The translations under genes and the position numbers were made by a program. 64,000 nucleotides of DNA from Rusavskia elegans (taxonomy: Eukaryota; Ascomycota; Lecanoromycetes; Teloschistales; Teloschistaceae). The stretch lies in assembly GCA_011316305.1 (NCBI GenBank), contig SAUG01000029.1:496001-560000 (forward strand), given 5' to 3'. The notes below the pieces were generated by a model that saw nothing but the letters and a program-made list of their open reading frames with translations, did not search any database and had not been told where the DNA came from. Shown in pieces: positions 21,045 to 35,110 of the stretch. Numbering within the stretch: the stretch's first letter is position 1; every line of letters starts with the position of its first letter.

Positions 21045-23571
21045 TTTTAATAATTTACGATATTATTCTCGTTATCTCGCCTTATAGAACGAAATAATAC
21101 TATTAAAACGGCAACGCTAAATATCTATAAAGAAAATAAAAGATTTTTAAAATTTTAGTTTATTTAAATAAATATCTATTTTTTATTATATATAAACTTG
21201 TTTCTAAATAAAATAGTTAAGGTTTTATTTATAATTATTTACTTAAAAAGATCAGCTTTTAATTAGATATAGTTCTATTTAGAAAACTAATTTAATAATC
21301 TCGAAAGTTAAAGAAAGAATAAAATATTTTAAATATTTTATAATTTCGGGAATTTAATTATAGCTAATAAAGCAACTTTCGGAGATAATAATAAAGATAG
21401 AATAATAGTAAAGAAACTAATAATTTTAAGGTAGTAGATTCGATAGCTATCTATACTATTTAATTTAGGATAGTTTATAAAATAGACTAGAAAAATTTAG
21501 TTTTAAAAGTTTACTTTTTTGGAAGATTTAATAATAGAATTAAAGAAACTATAGTAGTAATCGAAAAACTAAACTCGCTAGCGGACCTAATCGAACTAGC
21601 GATAAAAATCGATACTAGATAATATAAATAATATATCGATAAATAGGCGTTTAATAAAATAGGACCTACTAAAAAATAGTTTAAAAGAAATCTAATAGAA
21701 TTTAATACTACCGAAACTAGAAAATTACGAACTAAAATTTACTATTTATATTAAGAAATAGAATACTTTAAAAGAAATTATCTAAATAAAAAAATAATAG
21801 AAGTAACTAAATACTAGTTTAAAATAATAGAAAAATTTTCCGGAAAAAAAAACTAGAAAATATATAACTAAAAGTTAGATAGCCTACTATAATATTAATT
21901 ATTTTATCTATTTATTAGATAAAAAAGGATTAGAATAGTACTTTATAGAACTAAAGAAAGCGAAAAAAAAGTCGACGTTAGAATTTAAACTATATAAAAT
22001 AGAGAAACCTCTTATAGTAGCGCTTAAAATTAAAATCGGAAGTTATAAAATAATAGCTTTTATAAATAAAAAGAAAAGAAAAATAAGATTATAAAGGGAT
22101 TATATAACTAGATTAAAGGATATATTTAATAATATTATCAATAAAATAACCGGGTTATAAAAGTTAAAGTTAAAATAAAAAATAAGTTTATTAGAATATC
22201 CGACTCTATAATAATTAAAAGTTCTAGATATTATATTATCCTAGAAAATAAATAGAAAGAATCAATTTTAAAAAAACCGGTATAAAAAAGTATAGTTAAA
22301 AAAAAGAATAGAATTATAAATAATATATCTTTTTGCTTATAAAAATTATTTATATTATAATCTGGATATTAGATTTAGTACGAATTATAAATAGATTAAA
22401 AAATATCGATACTCTTTTTAAAAAAAGAAACGAAATATAGAAAATAAAAATATAGAAAATATATTACTATTAATTAATATAATTAGCTTTTAAATCTAAT
22501 AATATCTAAAAAATCATCTAAAGATTATAGATAGACGATATTAAAAAAGTCTATAAGAATATTATTAAAGAAATAGAAAGAATTAACTATAATTCTACGC
22601 TAAAATTAGATAAAAAATACGATAGAATACTAAACCCTATACTAAATATATAACTGAAAGACGAATAGTCTCTAATATTATTATAGGACGAAATAGTAAC
22701 TAGAAAATAAAAAGTAGTAAAGATATTAGAAAACACGGACGTAATTTATAATAATAATACGTAATTCGGAATAAATATAGCGATATAATATTAAGGAATT
22801 TTTAATTAAATATTTTCTTATATATTCGTCGTCTTTGAAAATTAAAAGAAATTGAATTTTTTTAGAAACCAATTAAAATTAACCGAATTAATAATATGAA
22901 CAGATTTAACGGATACCTTTTACGCGGTTAATATAAAACTAATAAAGAAGTAAAATACTACTAGATTATTAAATTTATTAAAACAAGATAGAATATATTA
23001 TTATTAAATAATAAAATTACTTTTATATTTATTTAAAGCGCGATAATAAATAATAAAATATTTTTATTTTCTAAAAAATCGGCGGAGATCCGATTTCTAA
23101 ATAAAATAATAATTACGTTTTTTTTTTAATCTAAAAAAGACTCGATATAGTAACGCGCTTCGAAATACTTATTAAAAATATTTTCGATATTAAAACGAAG
23201 TTTATTTTTCTTATTTTTAAGACGTTTTTCTACGAATAATCAAAATAGAAAATCTAGAGAAAATAAAATACTATTATAAATAATATTAGAAATTAAAAAA
23301 TTATACGATTTCTAAGTACGAGTATACTTGCTATAAATATTACTACTAACCTCTACTTTATATTCTTTTAAAAAATTACGAGTATAAAGATTATAAAAAA
23401 AAAGGTAAAACGATATTATTTAATTAAATATAATAGAAAGATTTTAACCGATTTTCTTTTCGAAAATATATAATAAAAATATTAAAAAAAGAAAAAAAAA
23501 AGAAAGGACGATTAGATTTTATAAATCCTGTATATAAATAAATTAAATAAAAAGCGATATAGAAAGAGCTT
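21045..23571 (+). pseudogene. gag relic of element C
   Basis: Plus-strand frame fragments with a CX2CX4HX4C zinc knuckle at 21740-21781 in which all four ligands now read Tyr. Homologous to the body of element D. About 2.5 kb is room for gag and perhaps a protease but not for a full pol, and no RT or integrase motif is found. Non-functional. Confidence 0.65.
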
Positions 23572-23890
23572 TATTATATCTACGACTCTATAGAGGCGTT
23601 CTAGAAAATCAGTTAGTTAAACGAAACTAATTATCTATAGCCGCCTATAGCCGCTATAGCCGATTTTTATAATAGGATCTTTTAGCGAACGGCTATCTAT
23701 CGATACTATCGGCTATTTTTACTATATATATCGTTTCTTACTTCTATTAGATAGCTTTTCTCGTTAGTTATTAATATAATTATTAAGTATCTCTAGTTAT
23801 TTTCTTTTTAATTATCTCCGTAATAAAAATATCTTATAATATCTTAACCGTACCTTTATAGCTGTATAGGATTAATTATAAAAATCTATA

Positions 23891-24995
23891 TCAGCAAATA
23901 TACAACCCGTTTACAGCATTTTAAAATAAAAAAAGCGCTTATCAGCGAATCCTAAAATGGATTTTTAGATTAGACCGGCTAACAGCTATTTCAATCTAAA
24001 TAATCTAAAAATCCAAATAATCTAAAAATCTAAAAAATAGATTTTCGATAGATTAGAACTCTAATAGTATCTATAGTATAAATATCTACTTAGTAAATAG
24101 CTTAAAATAGAATCTATATATAAGCTAAAAATAAGCCTATATAATTTAACTCGAAAATAAAGTTTAGCGGCCGCTATTAAAAGCAGGAATAATAGAAGTC
24201 GAATATCTATTTAATAAACTACGCTAGACCTAATCTAGTTAGATTCTAGTAAAGAGATCTAATATTTTCGATCTAGACGAAGCTAGTCTAGCGTTATATA
24301 TAGGCGTATATAGGCCTACTAATTACTAATAAGAATTTAAACGAGTTTAAAATCGAATTTCTAAATCTTCTTAGCTATCTTAGCCGCTTAGCCGTCTTAG
24401 CCGTTTTAGCCGCGCAGCTATATAGCTTCGAGTATACCCGAGACCGGCTGAGACGGCTAAGACGGCTAAGACCGGCTTCAAGCCGGTTTTGGGAAATGCT
24501 GATACTCAGAGTCGATTAAGCCGGTTTAAGCAAGATTATCTTGCTTAGTAAACAGAAAAGCTTAGATATATTCTAAAAACGTCTATTTTATCTATATTTA
24601 GAGTTTTAAAATTTAATTTTTTAAGGTTTAGTACCCGTTAGTTCCCGTTTAATAACGGAAAGCTTCTAGTTTAGAAACTAGTAACGCTAGCGTTCTATAA
24701 ATGGAGTTTTTAAAGTCTACGCTAAAAGTTTACTAGTATAGATATTCTATAGAATACTAGTAGCCTTACTAGATAGAGAGATTTAGAGTTTTTAAAAGAT
24801 TTTTTTTTAAAAATTTCAAAACTCGTTCAAAGCGCTCAGGGCGCTTATAAGCGCTTATAAGCTAAAATCTTGTTTATAAACAAAAGGTTTGCTTATAAAC
24901 GCTTTTATAACGCGTTAGATAGGATATAGAATCAGATCCGTTCACCGGTTCAGATCTGCTCAATTAATTTTAAACGGGGTCGACACTTTTGCTGA
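23891..24995. mobile_element. TCAGC-ended MITE family 1, copy 1 (contains MITE family 2)
   Basis: Left end TCAGCAAATATACAACCC, right end ACACTTTTGCTGA; TA on each side. Removing the nested MITE at 23942-24502 leaves about 542 bp, close to copies 2 (547 bp) and 3 (489 bp), which lie in the opposite orientation. TA target and CGACCCCG-type termini suggest a Tc1/mariner (Fot-like) derivative; no transposase present. Confidence 0.85.
23942..24502. mobile_element. TCAGC-ended MITE family 2, copy 1, nested in MITE 1
   Basis: Left end TCAGCGAATCCTAAAATGG, right end GGGAAATGCTGA, TA on both sides. Contains a cluster of TTAGCCG / CGGCTAA inverted runs near 24365-24470. A second, inverted copy lies at 58203-58774. 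Confidence 0.85.
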
Positions 24996-25098
24996 TATAC
25001 GCTAGAACATTTTTACTATTTAGTAGCTCGTACTACGTCCACGGCTGTAGCTAGACTCGAATATAACGCCTTTTGATATATAGGGACGTTACAGTTAC

Positions 25099-28000
25099 TA
25101 GATATAAATTCTAAACTATCGAATTTAAATATCTTTTCTATAATATTTTATTTCTTAAATATCGTATATCTAATAAAAATATAAACGAATATAATATTTC
25201 TATTACTAAATTTTTAAAAATATTTTTCTGATCCGTCGATTCTAGCTAGTCCGAATTCTTTTTCTCGTTTACTAAAAAATATTTTACCGATATTTTTATA
25301 TAGAATCGGAGTCCAAAATATAATGGTTTCTAGTTTCGAATAATTAACTTTAATTCTATTATTATATTAGATTTTCTTTATTCTATTTTCGTTTTATATA
25401 AAAAATAGATTACTATTAAATAAACATTTTGAAAATTCAATACGTATTTTAAAATTAGCCGGCTAGTTATAAAAATCTATAATAAGACCGCGAATCCGAT
25501 AAAGTATTCCGGTATACTATTAAAAAAATAATTAGAAAATCTGGAGATATTAGTAGTAATCGGAGATATCTGATATTAGAAATTTATTTTCTTTGTTTTC
25601 TATTTTATCGGAATAGAGTCGATGAGTTATCTATTAGTATATTTCTTATAGTAAAACGATTAAAGTCGAAAAATTAAATTGTTTAAAGTGTTTTATAACG
25701 CGTTATTTATCTAGAAACTAATATTACCGTTTTTAGTATACGAAAAAATACGCGCGAAAATAATAGATCTAATAATTTCTATTATCGAACTATATTCTTT
25801 CGTCGATTATAGCTATTTTAAAAATCTATTTACTTTTTTAATATTTCGGCCTTTAGCTCTAGACTATAGAAATCTATAAATCGCGATATTATAAAAACCG
25901 ATATTAGATAATATATTATTTAACGATAAATCCGAAAAGTCGATAGATAATAAAGTAAATTAAAATATTTAGCTATTTATATCGATATATCTATTCTCTA
26001 TATAGAACGCGCGTAATATAGATAAAGATAAAAACGAAATAGAATTACGGTTTTATTAAATCTAATTAAAATATAATTTTCTTTATTTTTAGAAAAAAAT
26101 AAAATAATTTATATATATTTACTAGAGTTACGATATATATATCGATTTATTAATAAAAATTTTTTTAGGCTTTTGTCTTTTAGCTAGTCGTTTATCGCTA
26201 GCCAGCCGATTAATTTTATTATTGTTATTATCGAAGCTACTGTAACGATCGAGTACCGGTAGTAATAATATTACCTATATTAATAGATTCTAGATAAAAG
26301 AAATTGATAGTTATTTTATAGTTATATATAAACTAGATATTCGGCTAGCTAGTAATAGAATAGGAATCGCGTATCCGTAGTAACTAGAATTTGACTCTTT
26401 TAAAAATTTACTACTGGTATCGATATTAGAAAATAATAAAGTTTAGAATAAAGTATTTAATAGCTAGTAGAAAATAGTTATAGACGGAAGAAAATAGATA
26501 TTTTAGATAAAAAAATAGAATATTAATAATAGAAAAAAAGACGCGTTAATACTAAATACGCTAAATTTCTAAAAAGTTAGTATCGCCTTTTATTAAAATA
26601 TAGCTTCTAGTAATCTAAATCCTTTAATTAAATCTACCAATAGATAAATCAGACGGATTCGATATAATGGATACTGAAATCTATTTATAAACTATTAAAA
26701 GGATATATTATATAGATAAAGTAAACTATAATAAATTCTATCGTCTACTTTTAAAGTTTTTTTTTATATCGTTTAACTTGAATTCTATTATTTTCGATAA
26801 AATTAGAATCGAAGATACGGTTATACTATTCGAAGCTAATCTAGCTATTAATAAATAGAAATTTATTATCTATAGTTTTTCTTTTCGGGATAAAATAAAT
26901 ATTAAATAAATATTCGAGATATCGTATATTCGAAATTCGCTTTATAATTATAGAATAATAGCTATAAATCGAAGTTAAAATTCGATTTCTATTATATTAT
27001 GGATTCGATAGATTTCGCTATTATTTCTCTAATAGAATAGCTATATTAATACCCCGGTATATATAAAAAGTTTACTTTTTTATTATCGACTTATACTAGA
27101 TCTATAATATTTAATAATTATTTATATTTCTTCGATGTATAACTTTTTATATTTATCTAGTAGTCGAGATACGATCTAATTTATAATTTAGATATAGTTC
27201 CGGCGCTATTATCTTTATTAATTTTTCTAATTCGACGTATATCGAATGATATATTTAGTAAACCGATTACTATCGTCGAGGTCTCTACTATTCCTTTACT
27301 AGTAGATAAAAAAGAAATAAAGACTATTATAGAAAATTCTAACCTAAAATAAATTTTTCTTTTAACGGAATTAATATAGAATCGATTTTAGACTAAATTA
27401 TAATACCGCGCGTCTATATTTTATAAATATAGCGATTACGAACGTTATATTTTTAATATTCGACGCTGTCTACAAATCTTAGATAAATATCTAATTTTTC
27501 GGATATAAAATTTAATAGTCTGCTTTTAATAGCCGATAGATATCTAGAAATACTTTAGATATTTCCTACTATATTAGATCTATATATTTTCTAGTAATAT
27601 TTTTAATTTCGGCGATCTTTTTTTTATTCGATTATATTAAAAATTTCGAATAAAAGTAGAATAGAATATTATCTATAGTAAAAATATTTTGGCGTCGGAT
27701 ATTATATATTATAATCTATTAATTAAAGTCTTTATTTCGATTCGTTTAATTATAGTATACTTTAATCGTAAATTTAAATATATTTTTACTACTGTTACTA
27801 TCTAGTCTAATAGTACTATCGAGATTTTTAATAAATTAGATATAGTAGATTATAATATAGAACTTCGAAAAGTCAAAATAGCGTTATTTAATCCTTTTAC
27901 TATAGAGATATAAATTAATAAAAACGTATTTTGATCGATCGATATTATAAAGTAAATCTTTAAAATATTCTAGAATATTATCGGTATAGGAGTAATATAT

Positions 28001-28740
28001 TACTTAACGGACGAATTCTATAATAGTTTTTAGATAGAGGAAAGCTATAGAAACTCTATCTACGAAAAAAGAAATTAAAACTAGAATTAGTTATCGAACT
28101 ATAGTCTTTTATTTATCTTCAATCCATTACTTTACCTGACTAAAATTAGTAAAGCGTTTAAATCCGGGAAATAGAACTACCGATCTAAATCGATTATCTA
28201 ACTAGTATTTCTATTTTATTTTTATTTAAATCTGTTTTCGTTTTCCGTTTCGACTTTTAACCGACGAATTATACTACTAGCTAGGTACTATAACTTTTAC
28301 TATATTAATATACTATTATAGAACTTGTTTTACTAGAATTTCTAATAGTTAATATAGAATATTAATAAACTATATATGGTAAATATTAATCTAATTATAT
28401 TTCTAGGCGAGACTAGAAACTAGATAGATATCTAACTTTTTATCTATCGGTTATTATTCGAGTTAAAACTAAATATAGTTTCTTTTAGATTCGTCGAACT
28501 CGTTGTTATTTGGTAAATCGGATAAAAATAGGTTTTAATTATCGTTATCTTCCGTATTAGACTGTTCGCTAGTTTAATCTAATAGTATCGATATTTACTA
28601 GTCGGGTATATAGCTAGAATTTTATATATCTCTTTTCTACTATTTCTATATTCGATCGATAGTATTTTTATACGTCCGAAATAGCTAATTTTATCGTAGA
28701 TTTTTATATAGATCGAGAGATACTAGATATATTAAATAAT
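25099..28740 (-). other. AT-rich, probably C-terminal part of the Plavaka element
   Basis: Continuous with the Plavaka-like relic at 28741-30420. The minus strand keeps protein-like stretches separated by Trp/Gln-type stops, but I recognise no second domain and could not find terminal repeats. Joined to 19158-20628 before element C inserted. Confidence 0.4.
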
Positions 28741-30420
28741 ATTCATTATTTTTAATTTCTATCTATATTAAAAATTAATTTTTTATAGTCTACTATAAAG
28801 CCTGCGATAATAGGAAAATATTTTCTCGTATATCTTTTAGTATAGAAAATATTAATATCAGAGATATAGAATTATTTTAGAGTTATATATTATAAATATA
28901 TTAGTTTCTATTATATTGAAACTAGTAATAGAAAGATTTCGTTTAGATATTTTAAATATATATATTCTAATATTCTTTTTATCGACGTATAATATATTTA
29001 AAACTTTAGATTTTTTAGATATTTTTTACTCGTTTTTATAATAGAAATCTAATTTAGAAATACGAATAAAAAGTGTAATTAGCTATAACGATAACTATTA
29101 TCTAGACTAATAATTATTAGATAATCCGGCTATATCGTAGTATTTTTATAATACTACGATAACGGTATTTTATCGATAGATAAAATAAATAGTATAATAG
29201 TTAATTTTTCGGAAAGTTTTTTCTATAACTTCTACTATTAATTTCCGGTATATATCTTTTTATACGATTAAACCGTCTTATTATTATCCGCTAAAACTAA
29301 CGATTTCTATCGCTTTAGACTATATTTTAAATTGTTTTTAAAAGAACTATAATTAAAGAGAAATTATATAATTTCAATAATATTTTAATAGAAGACTTTC
29401 GTCTCGTACTTTTTACTAGCGTAGTATAAACGGGTTTCTATAGTAAATATAATCTTTTTAAATTTCTCGTTAGTAATATTCTATAGAATACGATATATCT
29501 TTTTTTTCTATTTATCTTTATTTTTAAAGCTATAATCGTTGCTAATAGTTTAGTAATATTTTATAATATTTCTATTCAACAGCCGAAAGATATAAAATTA
29601 GCGGATAAAATAGTATTATTTCTTATTTTTAAAAAACTAATATTTATAGAATTTTTTATCTATTTCTATTATAATCTTCCGATAAATATTATATAGATCT
29701 CGTCTAGAGATTTTCGAAATAGATTTATCGGCTTTTTTCTCTATTATTATTTCGAATAATCTAATAACCTGATTTATCTACGAACGTATCGATAGCTAGT
29801 ATTAAAAGGATAGAAGACTAAGATTATTATCTATAGGCTAAAATATTAAAAATAGCGTAAAAATCGCTTTTAATTTACAAGACTGGAATAGAATTTTATT
29901 AAACTATTCGATATATTTAGTATAATACTATTTCGAAATAGAAAAAATAGGAAATAATTTATAATACTTCTACTAATTTTTTCTTTAATTAATTATCTTT
30001 TATAATTCTATTATTTACTTTCGGTACTAGATTACCCTGCTCGTTATACCTTCGAGAAGTTAATACGTCGTCTAAATAGCTACTAACTATATTTTAGACG
30101 CGTTTATTTATAAAAATACTATTCGATAACATCTTCTTTTAATCGTTTATATTAGAGTAAGAGAATTTATATTTATTAAAGTCTTTCATTAATACGCTAT
30201 ACCGCTAACTCTAATATATATAGAAATTCTAAAAACATTTTCTACTATATTCAATTTCTATAGTAAAATAAAAAACTAATTTATAAAAATTTAATAAAGT
30301 AGAAATTATTCTAATTTACGTTATTTTAAAAGACGATATACCGAATTTAGTTATAAAGAAACTAGAATAGTTTATCTAGCTTTATTTTTAATTTTTTTGA
30401 CGCGATAAAATAAATTCTTT
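28741..30420 (-). pseudogene. Plavaka-type (CACTA-related) transposase relic
   Basis: A minus-strand frame survives without shifts for over 600 bases, broken only by TAG/TAA. In order it reads: a segment KSLVLADNNKTV; YKKIYTGN followed by three stops where the family has Trp-Trp-Trp (29230-29265); LSIDKIPLS (29160-29190) matching the STDKTPLS motif; then PDYLIIISLDN for the family's PVYLTIGNL; and YTRKYFPIIAGFIVDYKK (about 28760-28830) for RxxYPIxAxxxxDYEEQ. This series is typical of fungal Plavaka/KDZ-like transposases. Upstream, 29600-30400 continues the open frame with unassigned N-terminal sequence. Thoroughly inactivated by RIP. Confidence 0.72.
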
Positions 30421-33355
30421 AAAAGATTATAATAAAAATTCTAATATTTAAAGGCTTTCTAAATATTAAAATACTATTATCGTAATATTCTTTTATAGAA
30501 TCTCTGTTCGTGATTATAATTAAGTTATTATATATATACGTTTCATTACCGTAATTTTTATACGGTAACAATAGTTATTATTTATATAGTAAAAAACTTT
30601 CGCAGTTAAAAGAAGCAGTTAACTAAAGTTTACAGCGTAGCTAATCGTCTTTAATCTATTATATATTCTATTTAACTACTATTTTTTCCTATAATTCCTT
30701 TATATTACTTCCAAATACGTACGATTATAAACTATTAATATAGCTTCTAAAACTATCTGCCAAGCGATAATACTATCTTTTATCTTTATTATTCTGTCTT
30801 CGTCTACGGTTATACTCGAATCTAGATAGTCTACTAATCTATCTAAATATTCGACGACTACTAGTTTAACTACTAGCTTAAATTTCTATTCGGATTCTAG
30901 TAGAATAAAAGTTTCTACTAGAAATCTAATACGATCGCTAAAGTTATATAGCTTCGGCAAATTTAAAATACAAAGCTTTAATATCGTATTTAAAACTATC
31001 GGATTCTAGATTTCGAATTCCGTTATAGTAGACGGACTAGCGAAGACTCGGTCGACGTAATTAAATAGCTCGAATTCGGCGGTTTTAAATTCTATTTCTT
31101 TAAATTAAAAAGATAGAATCGTAGTTGTAAATCTAATATTAGTAGAGATTTTATATATATTAGTCTATACCTTGGACTGTTACGGAAAATACGTACGTTA
31201 GATACGATAATATAAATTAAATCAATTCGTAATAGTTATAGATACTAGTAAAAGAAAACGAAAAAGAAGCGACTATAAAGTATATATATATATATACGAA
31301 AAGTCTACTACGTTATATTTTAAATAAACTATGGAAATTTATACTATAAACGTTATACGGAATAGATTCGAATTAATTTTATATAGTTTTTTGATTTAAA
31401 TTAATTAGATTGGAATACCAGTTCTTATATCGTATATCCAACGCTAGCGTACTAATACTGAATTACTTACGGAATCGACGGTTGACCGGATACTAAAAAA
31501 AAAAATATAATAGTTATCGTAATATTTATAATAAAATCTAGTTTAATCGTTTAATTCGTACTATAGACGTACTTTCTAAATTATTATAATAATCTATTAC
31601 TAGTATTCCACTTTCGATCTACTAATATTAAAAATCTGCCGAACGTTTATCTCCCGTAATAATCTAAAAATATTAAAGAAGAGACGAAAAGAAATAGGAT
31701 TTCTAAATAATAAATGAAATAAAGAAATTAACGGTTAAAAGAAATATATAAATCGAAATTTTCGAATTAATATACGAACGATACGTCTAAGAAACGAATA
31801 TAAAAGAAAATGATATTTTCTATTAATAAAAATCTTTATCTAAATTCTAACTACTATTCGAAATATAAACGCTAGCGATATTACTATAAAGTTTCTAAAA
31901 GATAAAAAATACTATATATTATAAACAGCCTAGTAGATTAGACTATTGATTTATTCGATTATAGGCGGGATTTAATCGCTTAACGGCTTTAATACGCGAA
32001 GGAACTTTTTTCTATATATTTTATTTTTAATAGCTAGGATTAGTTTTCTAGTTTTATCTAAACGTAATTTAATAATCGTTATTAATAGAAAAGGTTTAGT
32101 TTTATCTTTTATATCGGTAATTAGATTACGAAAAATCTTAGCTAATAGATTTATATAGAAACGAATAGCTCAAAAATAAAATTATAAATATCTAGAAATA
32201 ATTATATATTAAATAGTAGCAATCTATCGACTATACCGAATCTACCGAGATTATATTTTTTAAAAAAAAAGTATTTATCTATAAAATATATATATACTAG
32301 AGGAAATAGAAAGTCGTCTTATTTTAAATAGCGAAAAAAGATTAATTTACTTCGGAAAGACGAGCTAGATTTGAAAGAATCTAAAAGAACTATTCGATAA
32401 TAAAAATTTTATAGATTATTTTAATAGTATAATTTTTAATTCTAATAATTATATTTTATTTAAACTATATATTATAACTCTATAGAAGCCAGCTTTATAG
32501 AATTAATTAGTTCTAATACTATCTAAGTAGTAGAAAATAATATAGACTACGAACTCTAATATTAATTAAAAATTAAATAAATTTTTTAATATAATAAATT
32601 TTATTGGATTACTACGGTATATTAGCTATAGAACTACTATTTAGCTTATATTAAAAGAATTATAAACGGCTAGTATAAAATAGAAATCAGTCGAAATAAA
32701 GAATAATATAGTAATAAATCTATAATCTAATTACAAAAACTTTATAGATATTTGTACGTAGTTTAATAAAAATACTTTTCGTTTTTTTAATATCTAAACT
32801 TTATATATTATATATAATACAACTTTTATATTTTGTAGAATACGAAATATCTATTTATATCACTATTAATTTTATTTTAATAATGTTGATATAATATTTT
32901 ATCTTAAAATTTTGATAATAAAATTCTACTAGACAACGGGAAATAGTCTAGATTAAGCTAGCTACTCTTTTATCTAGTTTAACCAGATTTAATTTCTATA
33001 TTAGTTGTTTTTCAAACGACTATCTATATTATATTATTCGATATAATTTAATCGAGCTTTTTCGAAAGACGATAGTAAATCTAAAACGCGAAATCACTTT
33101 TATATATCGTTAAAAGCGAGGGCTTTAATAGAAATAGCTTATAATTATAGCGATAAACGAACGAGATAGAAGGTTTAATCTCGAAATATTATATTTTCTT
33201 TTTTCTATAGTAGTCGTAGAGCAGTTTCTAAAGTCCTAAAACTATTTCTCGATATAAATAATATTTACTAACCTATAGAATCTTTTAGACTCGGGATATA
33301 TATCTATATATAATCCTTTTCTATAAAACCGCTTCTAGTCGTTTCTATCTCAATA
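30421..33355. other. AT-rich, unassigned
   Basis: About 2.9 kb of mutated sequence upstream (minus sense) of the Plavaka relic; probably the remainder of that element. No terminal repeat, TSD or protein motif that I can defend. Confidence 0.35.
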
Positions 33356-33807
33356 TAGACTGGCTATTTCGGGTCGAGTTCTCGTCGAACCGTCGGGTAC
33401 CCGATTCGAGTTTTAGCGAGTCGAACTAACCCGATCCGCTAAACAGATCGGATCGAATTCTAATATTAAAATCGAAAATAGAATCGGATTATAAAATAAA
33501 ATTTAACGAAAATTTAATCCGATCCGTTAAACTTTCTATATATAGTATAATATTATAATAAATTTATTAATTAATATTATATATAGATAATCTATTTAGA
33601 TAAAATATTCTATTTAATCAAGACCTTTCTCGCTAGCGTTGTTAATTAACTAGAAATATATTTAATAGATAGATATAACTTTTATACTAGAGTTATATTT
33701 TTTTACTAAAGCTTAGCGATTTCAATTGACTAAACTCGAAAATCCGGATTCGATTCGAATTCGAATCGGATTAAACCCTATAATAATCCGATCCGACGGC
33801 CAATTTA
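33356..33807. mobile_element. hAT-family MITE, 452 bp
   Basis: Left end TAGACTGGCTATTTCGGG, right end CGACGGCCAATTTA, with GGGTACCCG and GATCCG runs of the family. The flanking octamers do not match, so the TSD is lost or one end is displaced. Confidence 0.8.
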
Positions 33808-34696
33808 TTTTAGTAGATAATTCTAGTAGAATAGCGCGTCTAATTTAATAGGCGTAGCTACGAATTAAATAGAAATAATAATTTAAAGGAATTCGTTTAA
33901 CTAGGCGAGATTTTACTTCCAATTTTTAATAGTTTGATCTAATAACTGAGCTATATAGCGACGTTTAAAGATTCTAGAGAAAGTTCTAATAGATATAACC
34001 TATTTCGGTTCCATTTCTTTTTATCTTTTAAATATAAATTCCGCCAGCTTTTCTATATAATTACCTAGATCTATTGTTATCGAATTTTAGAAAAATAGAC
34101 GCTATATCGCGGATACTCCTAGTCCGGTATCGGCTACTAATTTTCTAAAAAGTATTTTCGTTCTAATTTAGTCTCGTTCGATTATAAAGCCGATACGTTT
34201 AATATTAATACTAACGCTATCGACGATTCGGTATCTAGGTATAAAAATACTAATATTACTATCGGAATAGATAAAGAAAATAGTAGTACGGCCGCCAAAT
34301 ATAAAAAAGGAACGTTAATAGATTAGATTAACGGTAAATTTCAAAAAATAATAGATAATAATATTTAATATAATTACTATATCGAACTTTAATTTTAATA
34401 CTAGATTAATAGAGATTACTAGGCCAAGAATCGTATCTAAATATTTCGGGTCGCTATAAAGGAACTGGATATTATTATCGATATCTAAAGTTTCGAATTT
34501 AATACTAGTAATCTCTAATTAAACAGCGTTTTTATTAATATTAATAATCTTTTTAAACGTCGATCTATAGATTCTAAGAATCTCTACTATAACTTTTCTA
34601 ATACTATAATTAAAGATAAAAACGAAATTCCTAGATAAAATATTAACTATAGCGACGAAAGCTAGAATACTTTTATAGAACTATATAAACTAGTAT
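33808..34696. other. AT-rich, unassigned coding relic interrupted by element A
   Basis: Protein-like plus-strand stretches around 34190-34350 (for example KYKKGTLID) with no recognised family. The sequence should resume at 45472, beyond element A. Confidence 0.35.
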
Positions 34697-34701
34697 CAAT
34701 C

Positions 34702-35110
34702 TGTTACGTCTACGACTCCACAGAGGTTCCCTAGAAGAATTAGTTAGGCAAGCGAGCCTAATTATCTATAGCCGCCCGTAGCCGCTATAGCTATCCTTCC
34801 TAAAAGGACTTTTAGTAGACGGCTATCTATAGCCTTTATAGCTACTTTTACTATATATATCGCTCGTTACTCCTATAGATAGTTTTTCTCGTTAGTTATT
34901 AATATAATTATTAAATACGTATCTACTATTCTCTTTTTAATTACTTTATAATAAAGATATCTTATAATATTATAACCGTACTTCTACGGATATATAGGAT
35001 TAGTTACGATAATCTATACTAGGATTCCCTTACTATTTAGTAGCTTGAACTACGTCTATAGCTATAGCTAGACTCGAGCGTAACGCCCTCTGATATATAG
35101 GGATATTATA
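34702..35110 (+). repeat. LTR family 1, 5' LTR of element A
   Basis: 409 bp beginning TGTTACGTCTACGACTCC, the least mutated copy of the family's start. It ends GGGATATTATA. Confidence 0.88.

Larger units (their letters stand above)
20634..25093 (+). mobile_element. LTR retrotransposon C, gag-only, TSD GTTAC
   Basis: Two LTRs (20634-21044; 23572-25093 with a DNA transposon inside) bracket a 2.5-kb body. Exact 5-bp TSD GTTAC at 20629-20633 and 25094-25098. The polypurine tract before the 3' LTR (GCGATATAGAAAGAGCT) is the RIP form of that in element A (GCGATATAGGAGGGGCTG). No pol domain is seen, so the element looks non-autonomous. Confidence 0.88.
23572..25093 (+). repeat. LTR family 1, 3' LTR of element C, interrupted by a MITE
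   Basis: Starts TATTATATCTACGAC (from TGTTACGTCTACGAC), breaks at 23890 where a TA-inserting element sits, resumes at 24996 and ends GGGACGTTACA. Without the insert about 415 bp. Its end is one of the least mutated in the block. Confidence 0.85.

Noticed and set aside
23572..25093. Very long single LTR of 1.5 kb
   Set aside because: It is a normal 415-bp LTR carrying a 1.1-kb inserted MITE pair; the LTR sequence resumes after the insert.
29970..30110. SYLDDVLTS on the minus strand, resembling an RT catalytic YxDD box
   Set aside because: No other RT motif nearby, and the frame leads into Plavaka-type transposase motifs.
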